Below are positions 21,621-29,762 of a DNA stretch of 41,000 nt, in pieces. The stretch spans positions 1-41,000 of the forward strand of contig CAKVDS010000015.1 in NCBI GenBank assembly GCA_934726455.1. Reading direction: 5' to 3'. The first letter of the stretch is position 1. Every line of letters begins with the position of its first letter. Origin of the DNA: an uncultured Bacteroidales bacterium. Lineage in GTDB: Bacteria; Bacteroidota; Bacteroidia; Bacteroidales; UBA932. The translations under genes and the position numbers were made by a program. The notes beneath the pieces are model-generated. The model made no database searches, was not told the DNA's origin, and saw only the letters and a list, made by a program, of their open reading frames with translations.

Positions 21621-24236
21621 TTAATTGTAGTCTTCAAGTCTCCATTCGTCTTTCCATTCGATGGTCGGCATGCCGTCCCTGAAGATTATCGGGAGGAAGA
21701 CATAAGTCGCGTTGTAGACCGCCTGTGATGGTGTGACCAAAGTGTATCGCCTGTCTGCCGTCTTCGGGGGGCTGAAGTCTCGCGGGTATGGCCGGTGGTT
21801 TTTGTGCTTTGCAAGGAACTTGTTATATTCTCTTGCCGGGATGTCTGTGTTCAAGGTGTGCGGTTGCCATCTGTCGGCCATCACTACATAGAGATCCTTG
21901 CCCGGTATCCGGATTACGCTTGTGATCTGCGAGCAGAAGGAGTGGGCGTATTCGTCTCCGACATGGGGGTCTCCGAGTACCTTATATTCTCCATGGTAAT
22001 CGTCGAATACGGCAACTTCTGACGGGTTCGGGGTGTAGCTTGTGGTGCCGGAGGTGAAGATGTAGTGCCGCCCGTCCTTTACAAAATGTGCCGCTGCTTC
22101 ACGCGTCAGCGGGGGAGTGAGTCCCACAAAGTGTTCCGAGAATTTGTCATTGACTCCAAGGCAGTCTTCAGTGAGTTCTGCGCAGATATATTCCCAATGG
22201 GGGCGTTCAAACCAAACATACGATTTGCCGGTATCGGGGTCGGTGTACATGTCAAAGTCTCCCACCGCAAATCCGTCCGGCTTCAGGCTCGTGACGTATT
22301 CGTATGGGCCGAGGAAATTGTCGGCCTGGGTTATGACGAAGTGCCCGTCGTTTGCCTGGTATTTGAGCCAACATACATATTTGCCGGTCTTTTCGCTGTA
22401 GACTATATGCGGGCGTTCAAGTTTCTGCGACCAGTGAAGCGGAGATTCCGGGTCGGCGGATGGCATCAGGATATCACCTTCATCTTTCCAGTTGTAGAAG
22501 TCTTCGGACGAATAGCAGCGCACTCCGCAGAATATCCGGTTGGTGCCGAAGAGCGTGGCGGTCTTGTCTTCTCCGTACCAATAGTATTTCCCGTCTTTGA
22601 ATGTTACCTGAAATCCGTGAGCCTGAATGGGTTTGCCGTCCGTATCCAGCCATACTTCCCCCGGCCTTATGGAATTGTACCTGACAGGGTGCAGCGGGTA
22701 ATTTTGGACGCACATGTAACCGCACCCACCTATGGTGTCGATTTGTATCGGACAGTCTTTGGAAATGTTGGCGAAACCGAAGAACGAAGCATTGTCAGAG
22801 GCATCAACGGTTAAATGCGTATCTTCTGACTTGACACGGATATCCTTGACAGCGAACCCGTTGATATCTTGAACCTTGCCGATACTGCTGCAGTTGGCGG
22901 TGACGTTGCCGAAGAATATATTGGTGGCTTTGGCTTCCGGCAGGGATGTGATGTTGATGAGGCTGCGACAGTTCTCTATCTCCACGTCGTGTATGGAGAC
23001 GTTGCGCAGGTATGGCGTCAAGTCTGTTTTATCCGGCGCAGGGTAGCGCTCTGCAAGTTTCCCTACCCATCTTGCGGAACCGAGGTAGTCAACGAACAGC
23101 GCATCCTTCAGGACATCGGCCTTTATGCGCTCGATATAGACATTCTCTGCCCCGCCTCCCCGCGGCCTTCTGGATTTGAAGCGGAAAGCCTGATCTGTGC
23201 CGTCAAATATGCAGTCGTGCATGTAGATGTTGCGGATTCCTCCGGCAGTTTCTGTTCCGCAGACTATTCCTCCGGCACCGCGCAGGGCCACACAATTGCG
23301 GATTACGACGTTTTCTGTAGGGACGCCTGTGGCTTTTCCGTCGCTGCCCCTTCCGGACTTCATGGTATAGCAGTCGTCCTGACAGTCGAGAGAGCAGTAT
23401 TCTATCAGCACATCGCGACAAGAATCGATATCGATGCCGTCGGTCCGTCCGTGCCCGAAACTCCTGACTGTGACACCGCGGATTATGATGTCTTCACAGT
23501 ATTGTGGTACGATGTTCCAGAAAAGCCCGTCTTCCAGAGTCAGACCTTCGATGAAGACACCGTTGCACCTGACAGGGGAGATGGTTTTAGGGAGAAATAC
23601 CGGGCCGTTTTCGCTGCCGTCAAAGACGCGCTCCGCTTCCGGCATCCCCGTCAAGTCCTCTATCTTCTTGACTGTTTCAGTATTGCGTGTGTATATCTCG
23701 CAGTCTGTGGACGGGCCCTTGATTGTGCCCTTCCCGGTGATGGCGATATTGGTCTGTCCGTACGCATAGATGCAGGCTCCGAGGGAATAGAGATTGATGC
23801 CTTCATCACGGGTAAATACAGCCGGGAGGTAGTCCCGGATGCGGCCGCTGAAATTGAGAGTGCATCCTTCAGACAGATGCAGATTGACATTGCTTTTGAG
23901 GCTGATGCGTCCGGTGTTCCAGTCTCCTGGCGGTATTGTGACTGTCCCGCCGCCTTGTCCCGCTACAGAGTCAATGGCCTGCTGGATTATTGCCGTGCTC
24001 ATACTTGCCGCGTCATGTCTATTTGGCATGTCTACGATGACACGGAGTTCCGGGAATTTCGGGCGGTCAAAATCAATGGTGGGGAACGGAGCCGATACAG
24101 GGGCGATAGTCTCTGTAAGATGTTGTGGCCCTGCGGCTATTTCAAGCCGGCTGTCCGATGGACTGTTGCATGATGTCAGCGCGGTTGCCGCTGTAATCAA
24201 GAGTGTGATTTTCCTTGTCAGTGCATGTGGTTTCAT
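21621..24236 (-). CDS. GH28 polygalacturonase-like / GH43 fusion lipoprotein
   Basis: The 871-residue product has a lipoprotein signal ending LTSC (Cys23). Residues about 65-480 form a GH28 right-handed beta-helix with TDGID (265-269) and QDDCYTMKSG (Asp287, Asp288) intact. The usual GHG motif reads GAG (320-322), and the RIK motif reads RFK (352-354). Residues about 525-860 resemble a GH43 five-blade domain: QAHGFQVTFKDGKYYWYGEDK-like start, Glu608 in KLERPH, Glu713 in TREAAAH, Gln770, and VVMADRW. This is closest, from memory, to the galactan-active subfamilies that lack the usual Asp base. It probably attacks a pectic or arabinogalactan side chain at the cell surface or in the periplasm. 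The GH28 half may be altered in activity. Confidence 0.82.
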   Translation of the reverse strand: MKPHALTRKITLLITAATALTSCNSPSDSRLEIAAGPQHLTETIAPVSAPFPTIDFDRPKFPELRVIVDMPNRHDAASMSTAIIQQAIDSVAGQGGGTVTIPPGDWNTGRISLKSNVNLHLSEGCTLNFSGRIRDYLPAVFTRDEGINLYSLGACIYAYGQTNIAITGKGTIKGPSTDCEIYTRNTETVKKIEDLTGMPEAERVFDGSENGPVFLPKTISPVRCNGVFIEGLTLEDGLFWNIVPQYCEDIIIRGVTVRSFGHGRTDGIDIDSCRDVLIEYCSLDCQDDCYTMKSGRGSDGKATGVPTENVVIRNCVALRGAGGIVCGTETAGGIRNIYMHDCIFDGTDQAFRFKSRRPRGGGAENVYIERIKADVLKDALFVDYLGSARWVGKLAERYPAPDKTDLTPYLRNVSIHDVEIENCRSLINITSLPEAKATNIFFGNVTANCSSIGKVQDINGFAVKDIRVKSEDTHLTVDASDNASFFGFANISKDCPIQIDTIGGCGYMCVQNYPLHPVRYNSIRPGEVWLDTDGKPIQAHGFQVTFKDGKYYWYGEDKTATLFGTNRIFCGVRCYSSEDFYNWKDEGDILMPSADPESPLHWSQKLERPHIVYSEKTGKYVCWLKYQANDGHFVITQADNFLGPYEYVTSLKPDGFAVGDFDMYTDPDTGKSYVWFERPHWEYICAELTEDCLGVNDKFSEHFVGLTPPLTREAAAHFVKDGRHYIFTSGTTSYTPNPSEVAVFDDYHGEYKVLGDPHVGDEYAHSFCSQITSVIRIPGKDLYVVMADRWQPHTLNTDIPAREYNKFLAKHKNHRPYPRDFSPPKTADRRYTLVTPSQAVYNATYVFLPIIFRDGMPTIEWKDEWRLEDYN

Positions 24237-24241
24237 GTCAG

Positions 24242-24249
24242 CAAAGATA
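24242..24249 (-). promoter_or_regulatory. -7 box of the GH28-GH43 gene
   Basis: The minus strand reads TATCTTTG, a perfect -7 box, ending 5 bases before the ATG at 24236. The transcript should begin at or next to the start codon. Confidence 0.55.
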
Positions 24250-24285
24250 CATATTTTGTATTGGGAAATCGAGACCTGCTTAAAA

Positions 24286-24322
24286 CAAAAAAGACCGGCT
24301 GGAGATTCCAGTCGGTCTTTTT
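24286..24322 (-). terminator. Terminator after tRNA-Arg
   Basis: A 10-base stem GACCGGCTGG/CCAGTCGGTC (one G-U) is flanked by an A run on one side and a T run on the other, so it could work on both strands. On the minus strand it directly follows the tRNA. Confidence 0.75.
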
Positions 24323-24324
24323 GT

Positions 24325-24397
24325 GACGCCTGCAGGATTCAAACCTGCGACCTTTTGATCCGTAGTCAAATGCTCTATTCAGCTGAGCTAAGGCGCC
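24325..24397 (-). tRNA. tRNA-Arg (anticodon ACG)
   Basis: The 73 bases fold as a cloverleaf: acceptor GGCGCCT/AGGCGTC (one G-U), D arm GCTC/GAGC, anticodon arm TTTGA-CTACGGA-TCAAA with anticodon ACG, and T arm GCAGG-TTTGAAT-CCTGC. The CCA end is not encoded. Confidence 0.95.
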
Positions 24398-24426
24398 AAG
24401 TCAAACCGGACGAACCGGTCTGTTAT

Positions 24427-24807
24427 TTATTCTGCCGGAGTTTCCTTCACGTTGCGCTTTGCCTCCTTGATGCGGGCCTTCTTGCCTGCGAGGTTGCGGA
24501 GGTAGAAGATGCGTGCGCGACGAACCTTTCCGACTTTGTTGAGCTCTATCTTCTCGATAGCAGGAGACTCATAAGGGAAAATCCTCTCGACTCCGACACC
24601 ATTTGACACCTTGCGGATCGTAAAGGTCTTGGTGTAAGGGGTAGCTCCACAAATCTGGAGAACTACGCCGCGGAAACTCTGGAGTCTGTACTTGTCTCCT
24701 TCCTTGATCTTGTAGGTTACGGTGATTGTGTCACCGGCCTTGAACTCAGGGTAGGACGCAGCCTTGTTCTCGCTGAAGGACTGCTCCACTAATTTTATCA
24801 AATCCAT
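24427..24807 (-). CDS. rplS: 50S ribosomal protein L19
   Basis: The 126-residue product has the L19 core (FKAGDTITVTYKIKEGDKYR, QSFRGVVLQICG, TIRKVSNGVGVERIFPYESP, VRRARIFYLRNLAGKKARIKE). L19 sits at the subunit interface of the ribosome. A strong Bacteroidetes promoter lies 68 bases upstream, and tRNA-Arg follows within 30 bases, probably on the same transcript. Confidence 0.97.
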   Translation of the reverse strand: MDLIKLVEQSFSENKAASYPEFKAGDTITVTYKIKEGDKYRLQSFRGVVLQICGATPYTKTFTIRKVSNGVGVERIFPYESPAIEKIELNKVGKVRRARIFYLRNLAGKKARIKEAKRNVKETPAE

Positions 24808-24874
24808 AAAACAAATTATGTTCTTATTGCAGCATCATCAAACCGTCTGACGAGCGGCTGCCGTTTTCGGATTG

Positions 24875-24905
24875 CAAAGATAGGCAATAATTGTGAACCT
24901 CCAAA
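24875..24905 (-). promoter_or_regulatory. Promoter of rplS
   Basis: The minus strand reads TTTG, 19 bases, then TATCTTTG. This is a complete match to the Bacteroidetes TTTG-N19-TAnnTTTG promoter. It begins just after the dnaJ stop. Confidence 0.75.
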
Positions 24906-24910
24906 ATTTT

Positions 24911-26086
24911 TTAGAAGAATTCACTCTCTTTTTTGAAGACCAGCATGTCGTCCCTTGTCGGTGCCGGTTTGAACGAATCACTGCCTCTCATTGCCTCGAT
25001 GGCTTCTTTCTCGCTCTTGCTCAGTTTGTGAGGTACCCAGATCAGGATCTTGACATACAAGTCTCCCTTGCCGTAGCCGTTTACGGATGGAAGACCCTTG
25101 CCGCGCAGCTTCTGCACTGTGCCTGACTGTGTCCCGGCAGGGAGTTTGACTGTCTGCGGCCCGTCGAGGCAAGGGACAGAAATCTCGCATCCGAGGATGG
25201 CATCAGTAACCCTTATCACCTTGGTGTAGAAGAGGTTCTGCCCTTCTCTCTTGAAAAGGTTATGCGGAATCTCCTCTATGGTCACATAGAGATCTCCGTT
25301 GACGCCGCCCATCGGACCGGTGTCGCCACCGCCCTGGACAGTCAGCTGCATGCCGTCCTCGACTCCGGCAGGAATCCTGACGGTCACATTTTCCCTGACC
25401 TTTACCACGCCTGTGCCCCTGCACTGGCTGCACGGATTGCTGACGATTTTGCCTGAGCCTTTGCAGTTGGGGCAAGTGGTCGTCTGGGTAAAGATGAAAC
25501 TTCCAGTAACCACCTGACCGCTTCCTTTGCAGGTCGGACAAACCTTTACATCAGATGCGTTGGTCGTGCCTTTGCCGCCGCAGGCCGGGCAAGGTCTGTT
25601 GCGTTCCACGGTGATGGTCTTTTCGCATCCGGAAGCTATCTCTTCGAGTGTGAGCCTCACTTTGACCGCAAGATCACTGCCGCGGGCTACACGTGCCCCG
25701 CTGCCTCTCTGACTCCTTCCTCCGAACGGAGATCCGCCCCCGAATGATGACCCGCCGAAACTGAACCCGCCTCCGAAGATGTTTTTCAGCAGATCGTCAA
25801 GGCTGCCGAAGTCCTGAGCCCAATTCTGTCCTCCGGAAGTGTCTCCGACCCCGGCGAATCCGAATTGATCGTACTTTGCTTTCTTGTCCGGATCGCTGAG
25901 TACAGAATACGCCTCGGATGCCTCCTTGAATTTTGCTTCAGCTGTTTTCTTTTCCTCCTCCGTGCCGCTTACCCAACGGTCCGGATGCCATTTGAGCGCA
26001 GCCTTGCGGTATGCGCTCTTTATGTCATCGGCACTGGCCCCTTTCTGCAGGCCGAGCACCTCATAATAATCTCTTTTCTCTGCCAT
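24911..26086 (-). CDS. dnaJ: Chaperone DnaJ
   Basis: This 391-residue type I J-protein has a J domain with His34-Pro35-Asp36 in LKWHPDRW, a long Gly/Phe-rich linker, and four zinc-binding repeats (CPACGGKG, CPTCKGSG, CPNCKGSG, CSQCRGTG). A C-terminal substrate-binding region (VEDGMQLTVQGGGDTG) follows. It delivers unfolded proteins to DnaK and stimulates its ATPase. It begins 6 bases after grpE, its partner in the DnaK cycle; dnaK itself is not in the window. It is the last gene of the 12-gene run. Confidence 0.97.
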   Translation of the reverse strand: MAEKRDYYEVLGLQKGASADDIKSAYRKAALKWHPDRWVSGTEEEKKTAEAKFKEASEAYSVLSDPDKKAKYDQFGFAGVGDTSGGQNWAQDFGSLDDLLKNIFGGGFSFGGSSFGGGSPFGGRSQRGSGARVARGSDLAVKVRLTLEEIASGCEKTITVERNRPCPACGGKGTTNASDVKVCPTCKGSGQVVTGSFIFTQTTTCPNCKGSGKIVSNPCSQCRGTGVVKVRENVTVRIPAGVEDGMQLTVQGGGDTGPMGGVNGDLYVTIEEIPHNLFKREGQNLFYTKVIRVTDAILGCEISVPCLDGPQTVKLPAGTQSGTVQKLRGKGLPSVNGYGKGDLYVKILIWVPHKLSKSEKEAIEAMRGSDSFKPAPTRDDMLVFKKESEFF

Positions 26087-26092
26087 AATCTG

Positions 26093-26656
26093 TTATGCTC
26101 CTACAACGACCTTGGCATAGCGGAGCACTTTGCCGTTGAAAGTGTATCCGGTCTGGATGACATCCACTACTTTGCCCTTGAGATCCTCCGACGCGGCGGG
26201 AATCTGGGTCACAGCTTCGTGCATGTCGGTGTCGAACTTCTCCCCTTTGGCCTCGATCTTTGCGAGTCCTTTGGACTTGAGATAGTCCATCAATTTATTG
26301 TAGATGAGGCTTGTTCCCTCTTTGGCGGCCTCGTCTGCCGATGAGGCGAGCATCTCCATGGCCCGCTCGCAGGCATCGAGCACAGGAAGCATTCCCTTGA
26401 CTGTCTCGGCTGAAGCCGAAGCGGTCAGCGAAAGCCTCTCCTCGGCGGAACGTCTGCGGAACGTCTCGAACTCTGCCATCAGGCGCAGATAGTCATCCTT
26501 CTCTTTCGCCAGTTTGTCAGTAAGTTCGGAAACTTTCTTTTTCAGCTCCTCCTCCTTGCGGTCTTCTTTTTTGCTTTCTTTCTTTTTCTTATCTTCAACT
26601 TCAGGAGCCTTTTTTTCAAGTTCCGGCTCCGTCTTGATATTCTCTTTTTCTGCCAT
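26093..26656 (-). CDS. grpE: Nucleotide exchange factor GrpE
   Basis: The product has 187 residues from ATG 26656; a TTG two codons upstream is less likely, and GAGGGAG lies about 12 bases before the ATG. A charged, lysine/glutamate-rich N-terminal coiled coil (VEDKKKKESKKEDRKEEELKKK region) leads into the GrpE head (DYLRLMAEFETFRRRSAEER, DMHEAVTQIPA, VDVIQTGYTFNGKVLRYAKV). It releases ADP from DnaK. The N-terminal tail is unusually lysine-rich. It precedes dnaJ by 6 bases. Confidence 0.96.
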   Translation of the reverse strand: MAEKENIKTEPELEKKAPEVEDKKKKESKKEDRKEEELKKKVSELTDKLAKEKDDYLRLMAEFETFRRRSAEERLSLTASASAETVKGMLPVLDACERAMEMLASSADEAAKEGTSLIYNKLMDYLKSKGLAKIEAKGEKFDTDMHEAVTQIPAASEDLKGKVVDVIQTGYTFNGKVLRYAKVVVGA

Positions 26657-26709
26657 GATCAAATTTTTTTGCTCCCTCGGGAATCAAAAGCCCTGCCAGT
26701 GACATTCTG

Positions 26710-28071
26710 TCACCTGAAGAACCGGTCTATCTCTTTGAGCGATTCCGGGAGGGCGAAGATGGCGACACGGTCGTAGGCCTCTATCTTGGTGTCTCCCACA
26801 GCGATGCATGCATCATTGCCCCGGATGACGCCGACTATGATGGCGTTCTGAGGGAATTCGAGCTCCTTGAGCGGAGCCCTTGTGATCGGAGCGTCCGGCG
26901 CGACCGTGTATTCCATGACTTCGGTGTTCGTGCCCGCCATGTATCTGACGAACCGTGCTTTACCTGAGAGTGTGAGGCGGAATATCCTTCCGGCCGTGAT
27001 CAGTTTGCGGTTGATGACATTGTCCACGCCCATCTCTTCTGCGAGCCGTATGTACTCGATGTTCTCCACTTCAGCCACAGTGCGGGCTACTCCGAATTTG
27101 CGGGCTACCACGCACGATAGGACATTGCTCTCATCGCTGTCTCCGAGGGCGATGAACGCATCGTACTGTTGTATCCCTTCTTCGTACAGAAAGTCGGAGT
27201 TGCGCCCGTCGCCGTTGATGACCAGCACCGAGTCCGGCAGGTTCTCCGACAGATGGATGCAGCGCTCCCTGTCTTTCTCGACAATCTTGACGCCTATGCC
27301 GCTTGCGGCGAGTGACCTTGCCAGCATCTCGGAGGTCCGTCCGCCGCCGAGTATGAAGGCGCTGCTTATCTCTATGTTGCTCTTTCCGAACAGTTTATGC
27401 AACGCCGCAACTCCCTCTCTCCGGGAGATTGTGAAGACGAGGTCTCCGAAGAGGAACTTGGTGTTGAGTTTCGGGATTATCGTCTTGCCGTCGCGTGATA
27501 TGGCTATGACCCTGAACTGCTTGAGGTCTTCGGGAGCTATTGTGCTGATGAACTCGGAGAGTTTCAGGTCGAGCAGGGGAGACTCCTCGTTGAGCTTGAA
27601 CACCGCTATCTGGAGTTTGCCGCGGGCGAACTCCATGGTCTCGGCCGTGGAGTTGTGGTTGAGGAAGTCGATAATCTCATCGGCCGCGATTCTCTCTGGA
27701 TAGAACATCATCTCGATGCCCATCTCCTTGAACAGCAGTTTGTTTTCTGCCGACAGGAAGTCCTCGTCGCTGATTCTTGCGATAACTTTGGCCGCCCCGA
27801 GCCTCTTGGCGAGCAGCGCCCCTACGATGTTGACCTCCTGCGGGGCAAAGGGGTATACGGCTATATACAAGTCCGCTTGCGGTACTCCCGCTTCTTTGAG
27901 GACCTTTATTGACGACGGGCTGCCGAGGACGGTCTCCACGTCCGTGCCGGAGGACATTGGCTCAAGCCTCTGCGGATTGTCGTCGATGACAGTGATTTCG
28001 TTGCCCTCGGAGCGGAGCATCTTAGCAAGGTGAGAACCGACCTCTCCTGCGCCTTCAATGACTATCTTCAT
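26710..28071 (-). CDS. trkA: Trk potassium uptake regulatory subunit TrkA
   Basis: The 453-residue product has two RCK units, each an NAD-binding Rossmann fold followed by a TrkA-C domain: first IVIEGAGEVGSHLAKMLRSE near residues 3-22, second SSAFILGGGRTSEMLARSLA near 236-255. It gates the TrkH/KtrB potassium channel at the inner membrane; no trkH is present here. Its start overlaps the 3' end of the glycosyltransferase gene by 17 bases. Confidence 0.95.
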   Translation of the reverse strand: MKIVIEGAGEVGSHLAKMLRSEGNEITVIDDNPQRLEPMSSGTDVETVLGSPSSIKVLKEAGVPQADLYIAVYPFAPQEVNIVGALLAKRLGAAKVIARISDEDFLSAENKLLFKEMGIEMMFYPERIAADEIIDFLNHNSTAETMEFARGKLQIAVFKLNEESPLLDLKLSEFISTIAPEDLKQFRVIAISRDGKTIIPKLNTKFLFGDLVFTISRREGVAALHKLFGKSNIEISSAFILGGGRTSEMLARSLAASGIGVKIVEKDRERCIHLSENLPDSVLVINGDGRNSDFLYEEGIQQYDAFIALGDSDESNVLSCVVARKFGVARTVAEVENIEYIRLAEEMGVDNVINRKLITAGRIFRLTLSGKARFVRYMAGTNTEVMEYTVAPDAPITRAPLKELEFPQNAIIVGVIRGNDACIAVGDTKIEAYDRVAIFALPESLKEIDRFFR

Positions 28072-29122
28072 ACTTTTTCAAATAATCAAAAATCTTGTCG
28101 CCCCGCAGCAGCGATTCCCAGATGATGCACAGCGGCATGACACCGCAAACAGCCTGTGGATGTCTGACGGTGCGCTGCGGTGCGGTGCGCAGTCTCCGGT
28201 ATTCGCGGTGCGCCTGGAACACTGCCCGGCAGAAATCCGTCTTGCCCTCAATCAGGTAGACGACCGCGCTGAGGTCATCAAGCAAGATCCTTGTGAGCAT
28301 CCGGGCACGCGCTCTGAAAGGATCGATGGTGTTGGCGAGGTTGTTGTCCAACAGCAGCAGTCCGTTGCGGTAGTTGAGTCTCAACTTGGACACCGAAGTC
28401 CTTGGAAGTGTGCCGCCACCGAGATGCCAGACGCGCGACGACGGGACTATGCTTACACTGTGCCCGTCGAGCTGCACCCGCCAGCAATAGTCTATCTCCT
28501 CCATGTGGGCGAAGAACCTTTCGTCCAGTCCGCCAAGCTCTTCCCACAGTGACGCCCTTGTCATCAGGCATGCCCCGGACACCCACAGCACATCCTTTGC
28601 TGAAGAATACTCCGGCCCGTCGGAATCCGTACGCGACAAGACTCTGCCGCGGCAGAACGGATAGCCGAAACGATCGACGTAGCCTCCTGCCGCGCCTGCG
28701 TATTCGAGTCTGTCAGTCTGGATGTACTCACCGTTTTTATGTATGAGCGCCAACAGTTTAGGACCGCACACGCCGCATTCGGGATGGGAGTCCATATATT
28801 TTGTGAGTTCATCGAGCCAGCCCGGTTCGACAAGTATGTCAGAATTGAGCAGGATCAGATATTCCGGCCGCGTTGCCTGATCGGAGAGAAGAGCTGCGAC
28901 GGCACGGTTGTACCCTCCGGTGAAGCCGTAGTTGCGGTCCAGGGCAATGGTCCTGATTCCCGGGAAATGCAGGGAAAGCATTTCCACCGAGCCGTCTGTG
29001 CTTCCGTTGTCGGCTACCACAAGCTCCGCATCCCTGCCGCAGAGGCTTTCCTCTATGGCAGGGATGAACTGAGCCAGATAATCCCTGGTGTTCCAGTTGA
29101 GTATGACAACGGCTGTTTTCAG
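28055..29122 (-). CDS. Family 2 glycosyltransferase with probable CTG start
   Basis: The GT-A fold core is clear: an N-terminal VVILNWNTRDY, ELVVADNGSTDGS, then LLNSDILVEPGWLDEL (acceptor metal motif), VSGACLMTRASLWEELGG, and DYCWRVQLDG. The usual family start M-K-T-A-V-V-I-L-N-W-N aligns with CTG-AAA-ACA-GCC at 29122, and no ATG, GTG or TTG lies between that codon and the upstream stop codon of the FKBP gene. A GTG at 29020 would remove the essential first strand. The protein (355 residues) probably transfers a sugar in cell-surface glycan synthesis. It follows the FKBP gene by 9 bases and overlaps trkA by 17. Confidence 0.85.
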   Translation of the reverse strand: MKTAVVILNWNTRDYLAQFIPAIEESLCGRDAELVVADNGSTDGSVEMLSLHFPGIRTIALDRNYGFTGGYNRAVAALLSDQATRPEYLILLNSDILVEPGWLDELTKYMDSHPECGVCGPKLLALIHKNGEYIQTDRLEYAGAAGGYVDRFGYPFCRGRVLSRTDSDGPEYSSAKDVLWVSGACLMTRASLWEELGGLDERFFAHMEEIDYCWRVQLDGHSVSIVPSSRVWHLGGGTLPRTSVSKLRLNYRNGLLLLDNNLANTIDPFRARARMLTRILLDDLSAVVYLIEGKTDFCRAVFQAHREYRRLRTAPQRTVRHPQAVCGVMPLCIIWESLLRGDKIFDYLKKYEDSH

Positions 29123-29131
29123 GATCGGATT

Positions 29132-29743
29132 TTATTTGCAGCCGCAGTCTTCACCGCAACTGCACTCATCTCCGCAGTTGCAATCTTTTCCGTCCTTGCA
29201 GCCGCAGTCGCAGTCTTCACCGCAGTTGCAGCCGTCTCCGCAGTGGCATCCCTCTTTCGGGAGATACTCTCCGTGCAGTCCCTCCTTGAGTTCTTTCTCG
29301 CTGGCCTCGCGCACGTTCTCAACCTTGCCGGTGAAATGCAGGGTCTTGCCTGCCATCGGATGATTGAAGTCCATCGTCACGCTGTCCGCGCCTACTGATT
29401 CGACCTTGCCCTGGACAACCTGTCCGGCGGAGTTGAGCATAGGGATGATGTTGCCTGGCACGAGCAGATCCTCGCGTACCTTGCCGTCTATCTCGAATGC
29501 GCTCTTCGGGATGTCCACCTTGTACTTGGGGTCGTATGTGCCGTACCCTTCCTCCGGGGTGAGCGTGAATTCGAACTTGTCACCCGGTTCTTTGTTCTCG
29601 AGTTCTGATTCGAATTTAGGGAGAAGCATCCCTGTTCCGTGTATGTATTCGAGCGGGGCGTCAGAGCCCGCTTTGTCGGCTGTCTTGCCTTCAACATTGA
29701 GTTCGTAGCTTACAGCCACCACCTTGTTCTTTTCTACTTTCAT
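29132..29743 (-). CDS. SlyD-like FKBP peptidyl-prolyl isomerase with 13-cysteine tail
   Basis: The product has 203 residues from ATG 29743 (MKVEKNKVVAVSYEL); the frame is open further upstream, but that part is not family-like and overlaps tldE. The FKBP domain with inserted flap matches SlyD (PLEYIHGTGMLLPKFES, LTPEEGYGTYD, VTMDFNHPMAGKTLHF). The last about 38 residues contain 13 cysteines in CxC and CGxxC patterns (GCHCGDGCNCGEDCDCGCK, then two similar units). SlyD proteins bind nickel and other metals with histidine/cysteine-rich tails; this tail is almost purely cysteine. Expected roles are prolyl isomerisation plus metal binding or storage in the cytoplasm. Confidence 0.9.
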   Translation of the reverse strand: MKVEKNKVVAVSYELNVEGKTADKAGSDAPLEYIHGTGMLLPKFESELENKEPGDKFEFTLTPEEGYGTYDPKYKVDIPKSAFEIDGKVREDLLVPGNIIPMLNSAGQVVQGKVESVGADSVTMDFNHPMAGKTLHFTGKVENVREASEKELKEGLHGEYLPKEGCHCGDGCNCGEDCDCGCKDGKDCNCGDECSCGEDCGCK

Positions 29744-29762
29744 TGTCTTTAAAATTAAATTG

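Noticed and set aside
22869..24173. 434-codon plus-strand frame opposite the GH28-GH43 gene
   Set aside because: It is antisense to a clear glycosidase and its translation has no recognisable domain.
26867..27703. 278-codon plus-strand frame opposite trkA
   Set aside because: It is a serine/leucine-rich shadow of trkA without motifs.
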